Assembly: GCA_029194665.1 (NCBI GenBank)
Contig: JARFXO010000010.1
Coordinates: forward strand, 1 to 64,000
From: Nitrospira sp.
GTDB lineage: Bacteria > Nitrospirota > Nitrospiria > Nitrospirales > Nitrospiraceae
Reading direction: 5' to 3'
Length of the DNA: 64,000 nt
A program made the translations under genes and the position numbers. Of the stretch, positions 8,137-18,800 are shown one piece after another. The notes beneath the pieces are model-generated. The model saw nothing but the letters and a program-made list of their open reading frames with translations. It was not told the origin of the DNA and did no database searches. Positions within the stretch are counted from its first letter, which is position 1. Each line of letters begins with the position of its first letter.

Positions 8137-9048
8137 ATGAGCTTTATTCCTTTTGATCGTCTTCGGTCCTCCGCAATAACCAGCCATCAACCATCGGCTG
8201 ATCGACGACCCCGCCTTCCTTCCTGGTTTAAAGTCCAGGCCAAGACTGGTCCGAATTATCTCGATGTCAAGCAGACCATGGAGCGACTCAAGCTCCATAC
8301 GATATGCGAGGAGGCAGGTTGCCCGAACCGGTGGGAATGTTGGAATGCCCGTACCGCCACCTTCCTCATCCTGGGCGATATCTGCACCAGACGCTGTCAC
8401 TACTGTTCTGTGGAGACAGGGAGGCCGCTTCCAGTAGATGAGAGAGAGCCAGGTCGTGTGGCAGAAGCAATCCAAGCCCTCAACCTGCGCCATGCCGTGA
8501 TCACCTCGGTGAATCGTGACGAATTGCCTGATGGTGGAGCCTGGGTCTTTGCAGAAACGATTCGACAAACCAGGCGGCTGAATCCAGCCTGCACAATCGA
8601 GGTCCTGATACCGGATTTTGAAGGTGACGCTACTGCGCTGGCAACAGTTTGTGCGGAGAAGCCTGAAATCCTGAATCATAATATTGAAACCGTCAGGCGA
8701 CTCTTCCCTTCAATCAGACCCCAGGGGAAGTATCAACGGTCGATCGAACTTCTTGCGAAGGCCAAACAGCACGGCATGAAGACGAAATCCGGTTTGATCG
8801 TAGGGATGGGCGAGACTCTCGACGAAGCGCGCGAAGTCATGCGCGACCTCCGAGCGGTCGATTGCGATATCATGACCATCGGCCAATATCTCCAACCGAC
8901 GAGAGACCATCTGCCAGTCGCACGGTTTTACGATCCTTCCGAATTTGCGCTGCTGAAAGAGGAAGGCCTCACCATGGGCTTCACCCACGTGGAATCCGGT
9001 CCGCTCGTCCGCAGCTCCTATCACGCGGAGCAGCAGGTAGCTGGTTGA
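8137..9048 (+). CDS. lipA: Lipoyl synthase
   Basis: A 303-residue radical-SAM enzyme that inserts two sulfurs into protein-bound octanoyl groups to form lipoyl cofactors. It carries both cluster motifs: the auxiliary [12 protein letters not shown] (C-x4-C-x5-C, about residue 63) and the radical-SAM CTRRCHYC (C-x3-C-x2-C, about residue 88). It also has [15 protein letters not shown] and the C-terminal [10 protein letters not shown] serine motif. Length is normal. It is the last gene of the operon with the two unknown proteins. No lipB lies in the window. Confidence 0.97.
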   Translation: MSFIPFDRLRSSAITSHQPSADRRPRLPSWFKVQAKTGPNYLDVKQTMERLKLHTICEEAGCPNRWECWNARTATFLILGDICTRRCHYCSVETGRPLPVDEREPGRVAEAIQALNLRHAVITSVNRDELPDGGAWVFAETIRQTRRLNPACTIEVLIPDFEGDATALATVCAEKPEILNHNIETVRRLFPSIRPQGKYQRSIELLAKAKQHGMKTKSGLIVGMGETLDEAREVMRDLRAVDCDIMTIGQYLQPTRDHLPVARFYDPSEFALLKEEGLTMGFTHVESGPLVRSSYHAEQQVAG

Positions 9049-9322
9049 TAAACGATATCTCCGCAGGATCGGAAATCTTCAGCCCGTCTAGGGGTGAGTC
9101 AACCCGTTAGGTGTCACCTTTTCCTCTTTCTTTCCCTTTGCCCACACATCCATTGTTGATCTCCGGACCCTGTTCGCCTATAGACTATAAATTCAGCTTG
9201 TCAGGGACTGGCTCCGGCGTCCGTGACGATGCCTGTCCCGGTTCGGACCTAGATCGGTGTACAGAGCCGTCGGCTCGGGTGTTCCGGCCGGTGAAGCCCT
9301 CAACGAGCAATGGGAGGTGTGC

Positions 9323-10237
9323 ATGATCGAAACCTATTTCAACCGATTCGTGGATCGTTCGTTCGAATGGATTTCTTCGTCAGGCCTACGGATTATTTTG
9401 ATAACGGTCGGGATGCTCCTCTTATTTTCGCTCCTTCAACGACTCGTGGAGCGGTTTCGTCGTCTCTGTGAAGGACGGCTTTTCGGGCCGATGGAATTGA
9501 AACGGGCTGATACGCTGACTCAAGTCATCCGGGATCTCGCCCGCGTCGTCATTCTTGGAGTCGGGGGAATGATGGTGCTCTCGGAGGTCGGAGTGGATTT
9601 GAAACCCCTGCTGGCCGCGGCCGGGCTGGGCGGCCTGGCCATCGGTTTCGGCGCCCAAAGTTTGGTCAAGGATGTGATCTCGGGATTTTTCATTCTTCTC
9701 GAAGACTCGATCCGGGTTGGTGATGTGGTGGAGATTGCCGGGGTGAGCGGCTTGGTGGAAGAAGTGAAGCTGAGGACCATCGTGCTGCGTGATGAGTCCG
9801 GAAGCATTCATGTCATTCCGAACGGCACTATCAATACCGTGAAGAACATGACGCAACTCTATTCCTATTATGTCTTCAATATCGGCATCGCCTACAGGGA
9901 AAGCGTCGATGAGGTCATGGCCTTGCTGAAGGACATTGCCGAAGAATTGCGACAAGATGCCGAGTTTGCCGGCGATATCTTGGAACCGCTGGAGATGTCA
10001 GGAGTCGAACGGTTTGCCGATTCCGCCGTCATCATCAAATGCCGGATCAAGACCAAACCGATTCAGCAATGGCGGATCGGCCGCGAGATGAACCGCCGGA
10101 TCAAGAACACCTTCGATGCCAAGGGTATCGAGATGCCTTTTCCTCACCAGACGATTTATTGGGGCGCGCCCAAGGATGGAACGGCGCCACCACTCTATGT
10201 GGTGAGCGGGTCGTCTAATCCCTCGGTCGTACGATGA
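9323..10237 (+). CDS. MscS-family mechanosensitive channel
   Basis: A 304-residue small-conductance mechanosensitive channel of the inner membrane. Transmembrane segments lie near the N-terminus (IILITVGMLLLFSLL) and around residue 80. They are followed by the pore helix with the Gly/Ala pattern AAAGLGGLAIGFGAQSLVKD and the beta domain (VGDVVEIAG, then VIPNGTINTVKNMT). It should gate during osmotic downshock. The ATG at 9323 has GGAGG 5 bases upstream and is preferred to the longer frame from 9257. Its downstream neighbour is a degraded toxin-antitoxin locus on the other strand. Confidence 0.93.
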   Translation: MIETYFNRFVDRSFEWISSSGLRIILITVGMLLLFSLLQRLVERFRRLCEGRLFGPMELKRADTLTQVIRDLARVVILGVGGMMVLSEVGVDLKPLLAAAGLGGLAIGFGAQSLVKDVISGFFILLEDSIRVGDVVEIAGVSGLVEEVKLRTIVLRDESGSIHVIPNGTINTVKNMTQLYSYYVFNIGIAYRESVDEVMALLKDIAEELRQDAEFAGDILEPLEMSGVERFADSAVIIKCRIKTKPIQQWRIGREMNRRIKNTFDAKGIEMPFPHQTIYWGAPKDGTAPPLYVVSGSSNPSVVR

Positions 10238-10249
10238 GCGCCAAGCGTC

Positions 10250-10366
10250 TCATCCATGTCGGCCTCCTTTGAGTCGTCTGGACGGCCTCAAAATGTCTAA
10301 GTACTGCCATACCTGTCGTTGTGCAGTCGGTAAGATGTCGAGACGAGGAATGAAGGTGCGGATCAT
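10250..10366 (-). pseudogene. N-terminal stump of an AbiEii-like nucleotidyltransferase toxin
   Basis: Starting at the ATG at 10366, which overlaps the stop of the antitoxin-like gene as ATGA, 38 codons are open. The first part (FIPRLDILPTAQRQVWQYL) looks like the start of AbiEii/AbiGii-family nucleotidyltransferase toxins. The similarity then ends in SRRLKGGRHG and a stop. The catalytic nucleotidyltransferase core is absent, so this is a 5' remnant of a toxin gene whose remainder was deleted, with mscS now occupying the next sequence. The family call is from pattern memory and rests mainly on the neighbour and the ATGA coupling. Confidence 0.55.
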
Positions 10367-10659
10367 GAAAGGATTCGAGCAGGCATGGGCGGAACGTGGT
10401 CCGGGGCGGCAAGCCCGAGCCGGTAGTGCCAATAGGCCCATGAACGAGGCGTGAACTGGCCGATTTCGGCCCGGCGCAACAGGGCGCGTAGATAATCGTC
10501 GCCAGCAAGCGTGGCCAGCGCTTGAACGTCATCATAATCGCCGATGTTCATGACCTGGGCTACGACGCGCTCCGGCATGGTAACGGCTTCCTCCGGCGTC
10601 ATCCACCAGATGTATTTGCGCGCGAAAAGTGTGACCAATGCGGGATCAAGCGGTGTCAT
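10363..10659 (-). CDS. AbiE-type toxin partner (antitoxin-like small protein)
   Basis: A 98-residue protein of a family commonly found directly upstream of AbiEii/AbiGii nucleotidyltransferase toxins. Recognisable parts are ARKYIWWMTPEEAV, QVMNIGDYDDVQAL and the C-terminal FTPRSWAYWHYRLGL. It starts at the ATG at 10659 with no strong ribosome site. Its stop overlaps the start of a truncated toxin gene (ATGA, 10363-10366). The gene appears intact although its partner is broken, so it may be in early decay or may serve as an orphan antitoxin. The exact biochemical role of this partner family is not something I can state. Confidence 0.65.
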   Translation of the reverse strand: MTPLDPALVTLFARKYIWWMTPEEAVTMPERVVAQVMNIGDYDDVQALATLAGDDYLRALLRRAEIGQFTPRSWAYWHYRLGLAAPDHVPPMPARILS

Positions 10660-10994
10660 AGGAACAACATGACCAATGAATTGGCGATGACTGATGGGCG
10701 AATTCTACGCCAGAACCGGGCGCTTGCCAACAGGCATGTTTCCGAATGGTATGAGAAGAAATGCGCTGTATCGATCAATCATCGGCATGGTCTCCGCTTG
10801 AGGGCGAGCGGCATGCCCGCGCCGAGTGTCGGTCGAAGGCGCGATCGCATATCCGTCTGGGCAGAGATCAAGACGTCGGTATATGTCGAGAGGACGAGCG
10901 GTGCAATAGCCGCTAAAAGTTTACAGCCGAGAGAAACCTGGTAGTCTTCCGTGAGGGCATTCCACTGCAAGCTGCCGGATCTCTTGGCTTCGCC
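10660..10994. other. Gene-free stretch between degraded TA locus and nuclease gene
   Basis: These 335 bases carry only spurious ORFs on both strands, with no family resemblance or ribosome sites. The stretch must hold promoters for the two divergent flanking genes, but I could not identify them. Given the truncated toxin nearby, it may be leftover accessory DNA. Confidence 0.5.
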
Positions 10995-12110
10995 ATGGCG
11001 CTCCATCTCATCGAAAATAATGACATCCGCTCGCTAGAGCCGGTGAAGTTTGAAAAGATCAAGCTCAAAGAACGCGCAGACCTCCAACGACTCCTGCGAG
11101 ATCGAATCGAGATCATTTTCCCCCATGCTGATGAGAGGCTACCTGCAATGGTCCTCGCTGAGGAGTTCAGCAGATGGGATGACTCCTCGCGCAGAATCGA
11201 CCTGTTGGCTCTTGATAGAGATGCAAATCTTGTCGTCGTGGAACTCAAACGAACTGATGATGGGGGGCATATGGAACTTCAAGCCCTCCGCTATGCCGCG
11301 ATGGTTTCGACCATGACGTTTGCCCAAGCTGTCGAAGCGCACGAAGAATACTTGCGGCAACGAGGTTTCTCCGATGACGCCAAGGAGGCAATCCTTCAAT
11401 TCTTAGGCTGGGAGGATGAGACCGACCGACGCTTTGCTGAGGCAGTTCGGATTGTGCTAGTCTCCGCGGATTTTTCCAAAGAGATTACGACCACGGCCTT
11501 GTGGCTGAATGAACGCGGTCTGGACATTCGGTGTGTCCGATTGAAGCCGTACGGAATGAATGCGCAAGTCATTCTCGATGTTCAACAGCTGATTCCGCTT
11601 CCTGAGGTCCAGGAGTACATGATTCAAGTCGGGATCAAACAACGATCTGAGCAAATGTCAGGGGGTCGGACATGGAGCTGGGAGGCATTTCTCATAGAAA
11701 CTCGCAAGAACTGTGGTGAAGACATTACGCAGCTAGTTCGATCCATCTACGAATGGTCTATCACTGAATTTGGGCAGGTTCGATTTACTGGGGACAAGAG
11801 TCCACGCTTTGGACCGACCTTTCGCCCGGATGGGAGCGGGCCTCGGATGTTTTTAGTGAAGGCAAATGGCCAAATCGCCTTTCGCTTCACTGACTGGAAG
11901 CCGATGTCTTGGGGCAATGATCGAACCATTGGAAAGGGATTCTTGGAGCGGCTGGACAAGATACCAGGATTTGATCTGGCCGAACCTGATCTGGATAAGA
12001 AACGTAACGTCCCATTGACACTGCTCTTAGATCCCGCACACCTCGATCTGTTCAAGAAGGCGGCAAGCTGGCTGAAGCAGGCAGTTCTGACGGTTGAAAA
12101 AAAGTCTTAA
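10995..12110 (+). CDS. PD-(D/E)XK nuclease-like protein (NucS/DUF91-like N-terminus)
   Basis: A 371-residue protein. Residues about 55-90 contain a restriction-endonuclease-fold signature: the acidic residue in RRIDLLALD followed by VVVELKR (D-x11-ExK). This resembles the nuclease half of NucS/DUF91 proteins. The second half (FGPTFRPDGSGPRMFLVK, then QIAFRFTDWKP) is a beta-rich region I do not recognise. It stands alone, without a methylase, helicase or ATPase, next to remnants of an AbiE-like system. A DNA repair or stand-alone defence nuclease is the likely class; the substrate cannot be told. The ATG at 10995 has a weak ribosome site. Confidence 0.75.
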   Translation: MALHLIENNDIRSLEPVKFEKIKLKERADLQRLLRDRIEIIFPHADERLPAMVLAEEFSRWDDSSRRIDLLALDRDANLVVVELKRTDDGGHMELQALRYAAMVSTMTFAQAVEAHEEYLRQRGFSDDAKEAILQFLGWEDETDRRFAEAVRIVLVSADFSKEITTTALWLNERGLDIRCVRLKPYGMNAQVILDVQQLIPLPEVQEYMIQVGIKQRSEQMSGGRTWSWEAFLIETRKNCGEDITQLVRSIYEWSITEFGQVRFTGDKSPRFGPTFRPDGSGPRMFLVKANGQIAFRFTDWKPMSWGNDRTIGKGFLERLDKIPGFDLAEPDLDKKRNVPLTLLLDPAHLDLFKKAASWLKQAVLTVEKKS

Positions 12111-12343
12111 CTGTCCCCGGATTGATTGCCTATCAAGCAATCACTTCGCGCAGGGGTGCAACTGCCTGTCGTGTGGTTCCTTGTCGGAGTCCGCTACTGT
12201 TGGGCGTGGTTTGAAGACTGGTGAACCGGCATCGGCCGCCTGAATCGTTCAATTAGCGTTGATTCGCTTCGTTCAGGCCCAGTGGTGCACCGCGCTCCTA
12301 TCGTGCCGAGCAGCAGGCCTGCCGCAAGACATAGAAAATAGTC

Positions 12344-13027
12344 ATGAGTCGCCACATCATCGTTGTCAGCGCCCATCCGGACGATATGGAAATCGGGATG
12401 GGCGGGACGGTCGCCAAACTCGTCGAGTCTCAAGCACCCATCACGTCCGTCGTCATCACGGACGGTGGCCGTTCCTCGAATCCGTTTGGGTTCAGCGAGC
12501 AACGGATGGCCGAAGTCAGAAGGGAAGAGGCGCTGCGGGCCGCGCATGTGCTGGGGGTCCGTGAGGTCGTTTTTTGCGATCAACCGGATGCGGCGGAAGA
12601 GATCGATGTCCAGGCCGTCAAACGGAAACTGGTCGAACTATTAGCGCACCTGCAGCCAGACGAAATCTATGCATTGGACGAGGAAGGTGATCGACATCCA
12701 GCCCATCGGCTCGCCGGCAAATTGGCGAGGGAAAGCGTACGGGAGTCAGGCATCGTCCCGGCCGCCGGCCTCTGGGCATATGAAGTCTGGGGACCATTGG
12801 CGGCTTGGGACCGGATTGAATACATCGATGTGCAGCTGGCTAAGAAGATGGCGGCTATCGCGGAGCATCACAGTCAAGTGGCCACGATTCCCTATGGGGA
12901 AGGGGTCTTGGGGCTGAACCGCTGGCGTGCCGTGTTCGCCGATCCTGCAGCCCAGGCTCTGGCTGGCGTCTATGCGGAAGTCTTTCGATGGGTGGCTCTC
13001 ACTGTGCAAGAATCAGAATCTATATAG
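12344..13027 (+). CDS. PIG-L/LmbE-family deacetylase
   Basis: A 227-residue zinc-dependent N-acetylglucosamine-type deacetylase. It shows the hallmark AHPDDMEIG near the N-terminus (His and Asp metal ligand and base) and the third ligand region DRHPAHRLAG around residue 125. Relatives act on GlcNAc-inositol, GlcNAc-malate in bacillithiol synthesis, or related sugars. No BshA- or MshA-like glycosyltransferase is adjacent, so the substrate is unknown. It has no signal peptide. It stands alone, convergent with the methyltransferase gene on the reverse strand. Confidence 0.88.
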   Translation: MSRHIIVVSAHPDDMEIGMGGTVAKLVESQAPITSVVITDGGRSSNPFGFSEQRMAEVRREEALRAAHVLGVREVVFCDQPDAAEEIDVQAVKRKLVELLAHLQPDEIYALDEEGDRHPAHRLAGKLARESVRESGIVPAAGLWAYEVWGPLAAWDRIEYIDVQLAKKMAAIAEHHSQVATIPYGEGVLGLNRWRAVFADPAAQALAGVYAEVFRWVALTVQESESI

Positions 13028-13072
13028 AACCCTCACAGCTAGTTCTCGCTTCTGCCATGCTGAATCGTCGGC

Positions 13073-13876
13073 TCAGGCTGAACTTCCAATCTTTTTCCAC
13101 CCTGAGAGCACGCAGCGCTGCGCGATCAGCGGGGTAAATCGAGAAATGTCTTGAGCGATTCCGGTCATGAACCGGTCGGCGAGGGACTGATCCTCAAAAC
13201 ATTCGTAGACGTCATCGAGAAACCCGCCTCGAAGGAGCGGGTGATACAGAAACTGTTGTCCGGGACCAGTCTCAACTTCGAGCGGATATTCGATCACCTC
13301 GACTCGCTCAAGATCGAGTTTCTCGAGCCATGTTCGCCCTTCTTGTGCCGATGGTCGTTCGTTTAGGTAAATTTGAAAACGCTCCCGCTCGCCTGTCAGG
13401 CCCTGCCGGGTCATTGATTGATCTACCAGTTGCCACAGTGAATCGAATGTTCCATAGGACGGAAAGGTCAGGACGAGCTGACCACCAGGGTTAAGCCGTT
13501 CGACGAGTCCACGGACAGCCTCGAATCTATTAGGGCGGAAGAACATCACGGAGAGATTTCCTGTGACGCGATCAAAGGTCGGCAGATCAGGAGGCAGAGA
13601 TCGCATGTCTATACATTCGAAGCGGAGCCATGGTAGCTGTGATCCTTGAATCGCCCTGGCACGAGCAATCTGACCGGCACTGATGTCAATCGCCAGCACT
13701 TCACCGGTTGGACCAACTTGCTCAGCCAGATAGAAAGCAGGAATGCCGTGGCCGGATGCGACATCCAGGATCCGCAGCCCTGGTCGAAGGGCGAGGTGCT
13801 GCAGCAACGATTCAGCGAATGGCGTGGACCAATAATCGTGCTTCGGAAGAGGCCAGCGCGGAGCCTGCTTGCTCAT
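13073..13876 (-). CDS. Class I SAM-dependent methyltransferase
   Basis: A 267-residue methyltransferase with the Rossmann motif I in ILDVASGHGIPAFYLAE (about residue 36), VLAIDISAGQ (motif II), and FDRVTGNLSVMFF as motif IV. The layout resembles UbiE/MenG-like small-molecule methyltransferases, but the substrate cannot be told. It is 13 bases downstream of pgm on the same strand and may be cotranscribed with it. No signal peptide. Confidence 0.85.
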   Translation of the reverse strand: MSKQAPRWPLPKHDYWSTPFAESLLQHLALRPGLRILDVASGHGIPAFYLAEQVGPTGEVLAIDISAGQIARARAIQGSQLPWLRFECIDMRSLPPDLPTFDRVTGNLSVMFFRPNRFEAVRGLVERLNPGGQLVLTFPSYGTFDSLWQLVDQSMTRQGLTGERERFQIYLNERPSAQEGRTWLEKLDLERVEVIEYPLEVETGPGQQFLYHPLLRGGFLDDVYECFEDQSLADRFMTGIAQDISRFTPLIAQRCVLSGWKKIGSSA

Positions 13877-13889
13877 GAGGCGATGAAGA

Positions 13890-15536
13890 TCATGTGGGAG
13901 AGGCCAATGCGGTGGCGACGAGCGCCTGAGCTTCTTCCTGGATCTTCTTCAGATGCTCTTTCCCTTTAAAACTCTCTGCGTAGAGTTTATACACATCTTC
14001 GGTTCCGGACGGCCTAGCGGCGAACCAGCCGCTCTTGGTCACCACCTTCAAGCCACCGATGGCTGCGCCGTTGCCGGGAGCCTTAGTGAGCATGGCCGTG
14101 ACCTTGTCACCGGCGAGCTGCGTTGCTCTGACTTGATCGGGTGACAGCTTCGACAGAATCGTTTTCTGCTCCGGCGTGGCAGGTGCATCTATCCGTTCGT
14201 AGACCGGCTCACCCAGCTCGTTTGTGAGGTCTCGGTATAATTCGGATGGATCGCGACCGGTCTTAGCCATCATTTCGGCTGCTAGCAGATCCATGATGAT
14301 GCCGTCCTTATCAGTCGACCATACTGTCCCATCTTTCCGTAAGAATGACGCGCCGGCGCTTTCTTCGCCGCCAAAACCTAGTGACCCGTCGAGCAGGCCA
14401 CTCACAAACCACTTGAATCCAACCGGTACTTCGACCAACTTTCGGTTAAGTTTGGCCGCCACACGATCGATGAGGCTGCTGCTCACCAGTGTCTTGCCGA
14501 TCCCGGCATCCGATTTCCAGCCGGGACGGTTGGCAAAGAGGTAGGCAATCGAGACGGCCAGGTAATGGTTCGGATTCATCAAGCCGGAACGAGTGACGAT
14601 CCCATGTCGGTCATTGTCCGCATCATTCCCGAATGCCACGTCGAAGCGATCTTTCAAGGCGATCAAATTCGCCATGGCATAGGGGGAAGAGCAGTCCATT
14701 CTGATCTTGCCGTCCCAATCCAAGGGCATGAAGCGGAACGTTGGATCGACAGTCGGATTCACGACCTCGATATTCAGCCCGTAACGCTCGACAATCGGTT
14801 GCCAGTAGGCCACCCCGGACCCGCCCAGCGGATCAACCCCAAGCCTCAGCCTCGCGGACCTGATAGCATCCATGTCGACGACGTTGATCAGATCGTTCAC
14901 GTAGGCTCCAATGTAATCGTGTCGACGTGTGGTCGATGCCTGTCGGGCCTGTTCAATCGGAAGACGTTTCATTCCTTGAAGGTTAGCGGCTAGAAGGACA
15001 TTGGCTCGATCCTCGATCCATTTCGTGATCTGTGTATCGGCTGGGCCTCCTTGTGGCGGGTTGTATTTGATGCCTCCGTCTTCCGGCGGATTGTGGGATG
15101 GCGTGATGACGATCCCGTCGGCCAGACCGGATGTTCGGCCACGGTTGTGCGTGAGGATTGCATGAGAGATCACCGGTGTCGGCGTGAACCCACCGTCCTT
15201 GTCGATCATGACATCAACGCCATTCGCTGCGAGGATCTCCAGGGCTGTCACGACCGCAGGCTCTGATAGAGCATGTGTATCTTTTCCCAAATACAGCGGC
15301 CCGGTCGTGTGTTGTGCCGACCGGTATTCGCAAACGGCCTGAGTGATGGCCGCGATATGGTTCTCGTTGAAGCTTCGTTTGAAGGAAGAACCGCGATGTC
15401 CAGATGTGCCGAACGACACACGTTGTTCTCGCACTGAAGCGTCCGGCTTCTCAGTCCAATACGCGGACAAGAGCTTTTCGATATCCACGAGGATTGAGCG
15501 GGGTGCCGGCTGACCGGCGAAAGGATGAATAGCCAT
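13890..15536 (-). CDS. pgm: Phosphoglucomutase (alpha-D-glucose phosphate-specific)
   Basis: A 548-residue enzyme interconverting glucose 1-phosphate and glucose 6-phosphate, linking glycolysis to glycogen and cell-envelope sugar synthesis. The N-terminus [11 protein letters not shown] closely follows bacterial Pgm. [11 protein letters not shown] precedes the phosphoserine loop TPSHNPP, and the metal loop ([11 protein letters not shown]) and phosphate-binding [16 protein letters not shown] are all present. Family similarity fixes the start at the ATG at 15536 rather than an upstream TTG at 15572, although no good ribosome site is visible. Confidence 0.96.
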   Translation of the reverse strand: MAIHPFAGQPAPRSILVDIEKLLSAYWTEKPDASVREQRVSFGTSGHRGSSFKRSFNENHIAAITQAVCEYRSAQHTTGPLYLGKDTHALSEPAVVTALEILAANGVDVMIDKDGGFTPTPVISHAILTHNRGRTSGLADGIVITPSHNPPEDGGIKYNPPQGGPADTQITKWIEDRANVLLAANLQGMKRLPIEQARQASTTRRHDYIGAYVNDLINVVDMDAIRSARLRLGVDPLGGSGVAYWQPIVERYGLNIEVVNPTVDPTFRFMPLDWDGKIRMDCSSPYAMANLIALKDRFDVAFGNDADNDRHGIVTRSGLMNPNHYLAVSIAYLFANRPGWKSDAGIGKTLVSSSLIDRVAAKLNRKLVEVPVGFKWFVSGLLDGSLGFGGEESAGASFLRKDGTVWSTDKDGIIMDLLAAEMMAKTGRDPSELYRDLTNELGEPVYERIDAPATPEQKTILSKLSPDQVRATQLAGDKVTAMLTKAPGNGAAIGGLKVVTKSGWFAARPSGTEDVYKLYAESFKGKEHLKKIQEEAQALVATALASPT

Positions 15537-15810
15537 AGGTAAGATGTAATTCGACAGTCCGATCGCTGTCAACTGTGGAGTGTCAACGTAATAGGAAAGC
15601 AGACCTCGGTCTTGTCAGGTATCAATAGCAGTGGTTGCCTCGGAAGCTCCTGTATAGCTTACGTGAGGATGGCGATACTCGGAAGGATTGGTCTTCGAAC
15701 TATGAAATCGGAGGAGACAAAACTCCTTATAGAACGCTGAGTTCATGGATTTCGAGGGATTGATCCGGTAAGATGCCGACAGGACCTGTGCGTCATCTGA
15801 AGGGGTTGTT

Positions 15811-18800
15811 GTGTCCCGTATTCGGCTTGCCTTCCTCGTCATACTGGCCCTCGTCGTGTTGGCCGGAACATTTCTCTCGTTTTCAAGGGAACTGACCGGT
15901 CAAAACTATCTCAAGGACTTTGTTCTCGATCAACTCGAGGAGAGTCTGGGCCGGAAAATCGACGTTCGTCACATCAAGTTCGTCATCTTCCCTAGTATTC
16001 GTGTGGAGTTGTCCGAAGTCGCGGTTCATGATCCACGGTCAGATCAGCTGGTGCTGATGGCGAAACGGATCAATCTGGTCTTGCGTTTCTTGCCGCTTTT
16101 GAAAAAGCAAATTGTCGGAAAACGGTTGTTGATTGAGGAACCGACGCTCACTCTTCGACGGGACGAAAGCGGTCGTTGGAATCTCCTGGACGGGTTAAAC
16201 GGGCAAGGGGATACCGACCAGCAAACGATGGAGCTGATGGCACGGACGTTCATGATCAGAGAGGCGACGCTCGTCAACGGAACGATCACGGTTGTTGATG
16301 CGGCCAGACCTGACGGCATTCGGTCCATCAAGTTAGAGCATGTCGAGCTTAAGTTGCTGGTCCGCCCTGATCGCAACCTCGCCGAATTGCACCTGTCAGC
16401 GGATCACCAAGGGCAAGGAGAACCAGGCCTATCCGCTCTGTCGCTGGATGGCGTCGTCAAACGAGCAGAACCAACGCTGTCGTTGTCCGGCGAACAAACG
16501 ACGGAATCGGCCACAGGATTTCAGTTTGAAGGACAGATTGACGCCGCCGATCTTAGGATACGGGACGCAGCCGACTTTCTTGGTCCCAGGCCGGTTTCGA
16601 AGAATCTTCAAGGAGCGTTAAATCTTAAGGGTACCGTCCGCGTCATGCCGGGTGTTGCCGGATATGACATGGTCCTGTCCGACATGACCGCTCATTTAAA
16701 TAACATTGCGCTGAAAGGAAAGGCCAATCTGGCCGGCCTTCTGACTCCTCAACCGACGTTTGCCGTCACGTTCAGCAGTTCTCCTGTTGCCCTTCCCCAG
16801 CTACTAAAAACCATTTCCCCTGACTGGATCCATCGGCAGCTTCCAGCCTTGCTGGTTGATCGTCAGATCGACGGCAAGGTGCAAGTGGTGAACGCGACGC
16901 TCACCGGGTCAACGACGACCGGTCTCCAACTATCGACGATCGGGGAGTTCCATCTCAGCGAAGGTCGAGGTTTGATCGGCCGGGATCGGATAGCGGCGAA
17001 AGACCTTGCTGCCGTGGTGGTGGTCGAGACAGGGCGTGTTCGTATCACCAAGGTAAGCGGAATGTATGGGGCGATGCATATCACCGGTGGGAAAGGGGAG
17101 GTGTCGTTTCTCGACGCAGGTCCATGGGCGGAACTGGAGATCACGGGAGAGACGGCGGCAACTCATCTTGTCGAATATTTTGTGAAGACGGTGAAAGCGG
17201 AACGAGCCGGGCAGTGGTTAGCCGGTATTCGTGATGCAGAGGGAACAGTTCAGTCGACGTTTCGTTTGATGGGACCGTTGAACCAGTCCGGCGGGATCAC
17301 GTATGCCGGTGGGGAAATTACGGCTGACCAAGTCAGTTTCACCCATGTGAATTGGCCTGAGCGTTTGACCGGGATGCAGGGAAGAGTTGTCTTCGCCGAT
17401 GGGTTCACACAGTTTGATCAAATCACCGGACATCTCGGCGGGACCGATGTCCAAGTCCAAGGGACCATCACAGGTGGAGGGACAAGCCGGTTCCAAGACT
17501 TTGTGATTCGCACAAGCGGTGAGGCGGCGCAGATGATGCGGCTGTTCCACGCCACGGCGCTCGGACAGCGCTCGTTCGAAGGGACGATCAGCTCGACGGT
17601 GGCGTTCTCCGGTCTCACGGCGAGACCTCATATCCGCGGGTCCGTTGTGTTGGATGGCGCAAAAGTGGTGGTTGGAGCAATGGAAAAACCCGTCGGCCCT
17701 CACGCGACGGTGGAATTCGAGGGCGTCATGCCCCAGGCTACCACCATCAAGCTCCATCGCGTGGAGCTGGTACTGCCAGCTTTGACCATTCCCGCGAAAG
17801 GAACGATGCAGCTCGGGAATGGTTTCATGATCGATATGGCAGTGGCAACCGGCACAGTGTCGGTTGCCAGTCTTCCGGAATGGATGCCCAAAGGTGGGCT
17901 TGAGGCGGGCAACCTCGAAGTTTCGCTCGATATCAAAGGAAGGGAGACGGATTGGCGGACGTGGAAAATTGCCGGATGGATGGGGTTAACGAATGGGTTA
18001 ATGCAGGCCAAAGGGATCGACGGGCACTTACAGGATCTCTATGCTCGTGTGAAGCTTGCCCGCAATGAGGTCGAACTCAAACGGCTGTCGTTTAAGGTCC
18101 ATGGTAGCGACGTTGCCATAGAAGCTGTGATTCAAAATTGGATGACGAAACCGATCATCACCGGCAAGATCGAATCAAACCAATTGGATTTGAGCTTGGT
18201 CATTCCGAAGGGTGAACGGACTCCGATTCGTGAATTCCTCGAGACTCTGGCGGCCACCGGTCACCTTACGATGTCTGCATCCATCGCACGGGGGCATTAC
18301 CGACACATGAAAGTCGGCGCGCTTACCGCGCGAATCAATATTCTGGACGGAGTGCTTGACATCGATCGTCTTTCCGCCGAGTCAACCCATGGGCAAGTGG
18401 CTGGACGGCTGGTGCTGCACCTTCCCCGAAAGGCACCGGCGGACTTTGATCTTTCGTTCCGGGCTACCGGCGTAGAATTTGAAGACTTGATGAGCCTGAC
18501 CAACGCTCAGGTACATGGCGTATCAGGAGAGGCTCGCTTCAGCGGCATGCTTCGCGGTCATGGGCGCAATCCTCATGGGGTCTATCCCTCGTTAAATGGG
18601 AAAGTCGAGTTGTTGTTGGAAAACGGTCGTATCCTGAAATCGAACGAGCGGGCGATATGGAAGATTATTAGTTTGCTGAACCTCCCGGCTGTGCTGCAGG
18701 GAAAGGTGGATCTTGAAAAGGAGGGGCTGCCCTACAACAGGATTTCCGCGATCGTTGCCATTCAAGATGGGATGTTTCAGACGGAAAGCCTGATCATCGA

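Noticed and set aside
10522-10944. 140-residue forward ORF opposite the antitoxin-like gene
   Set aside because: No family features, no ribosome site, antisense to a better supported gene.
15615-15842. Reverse ORF upstream of the AsmA-like gene
   Set aside because: Overlaps the AsmA-like start and has no recognisable sequence; treated as intergenic.
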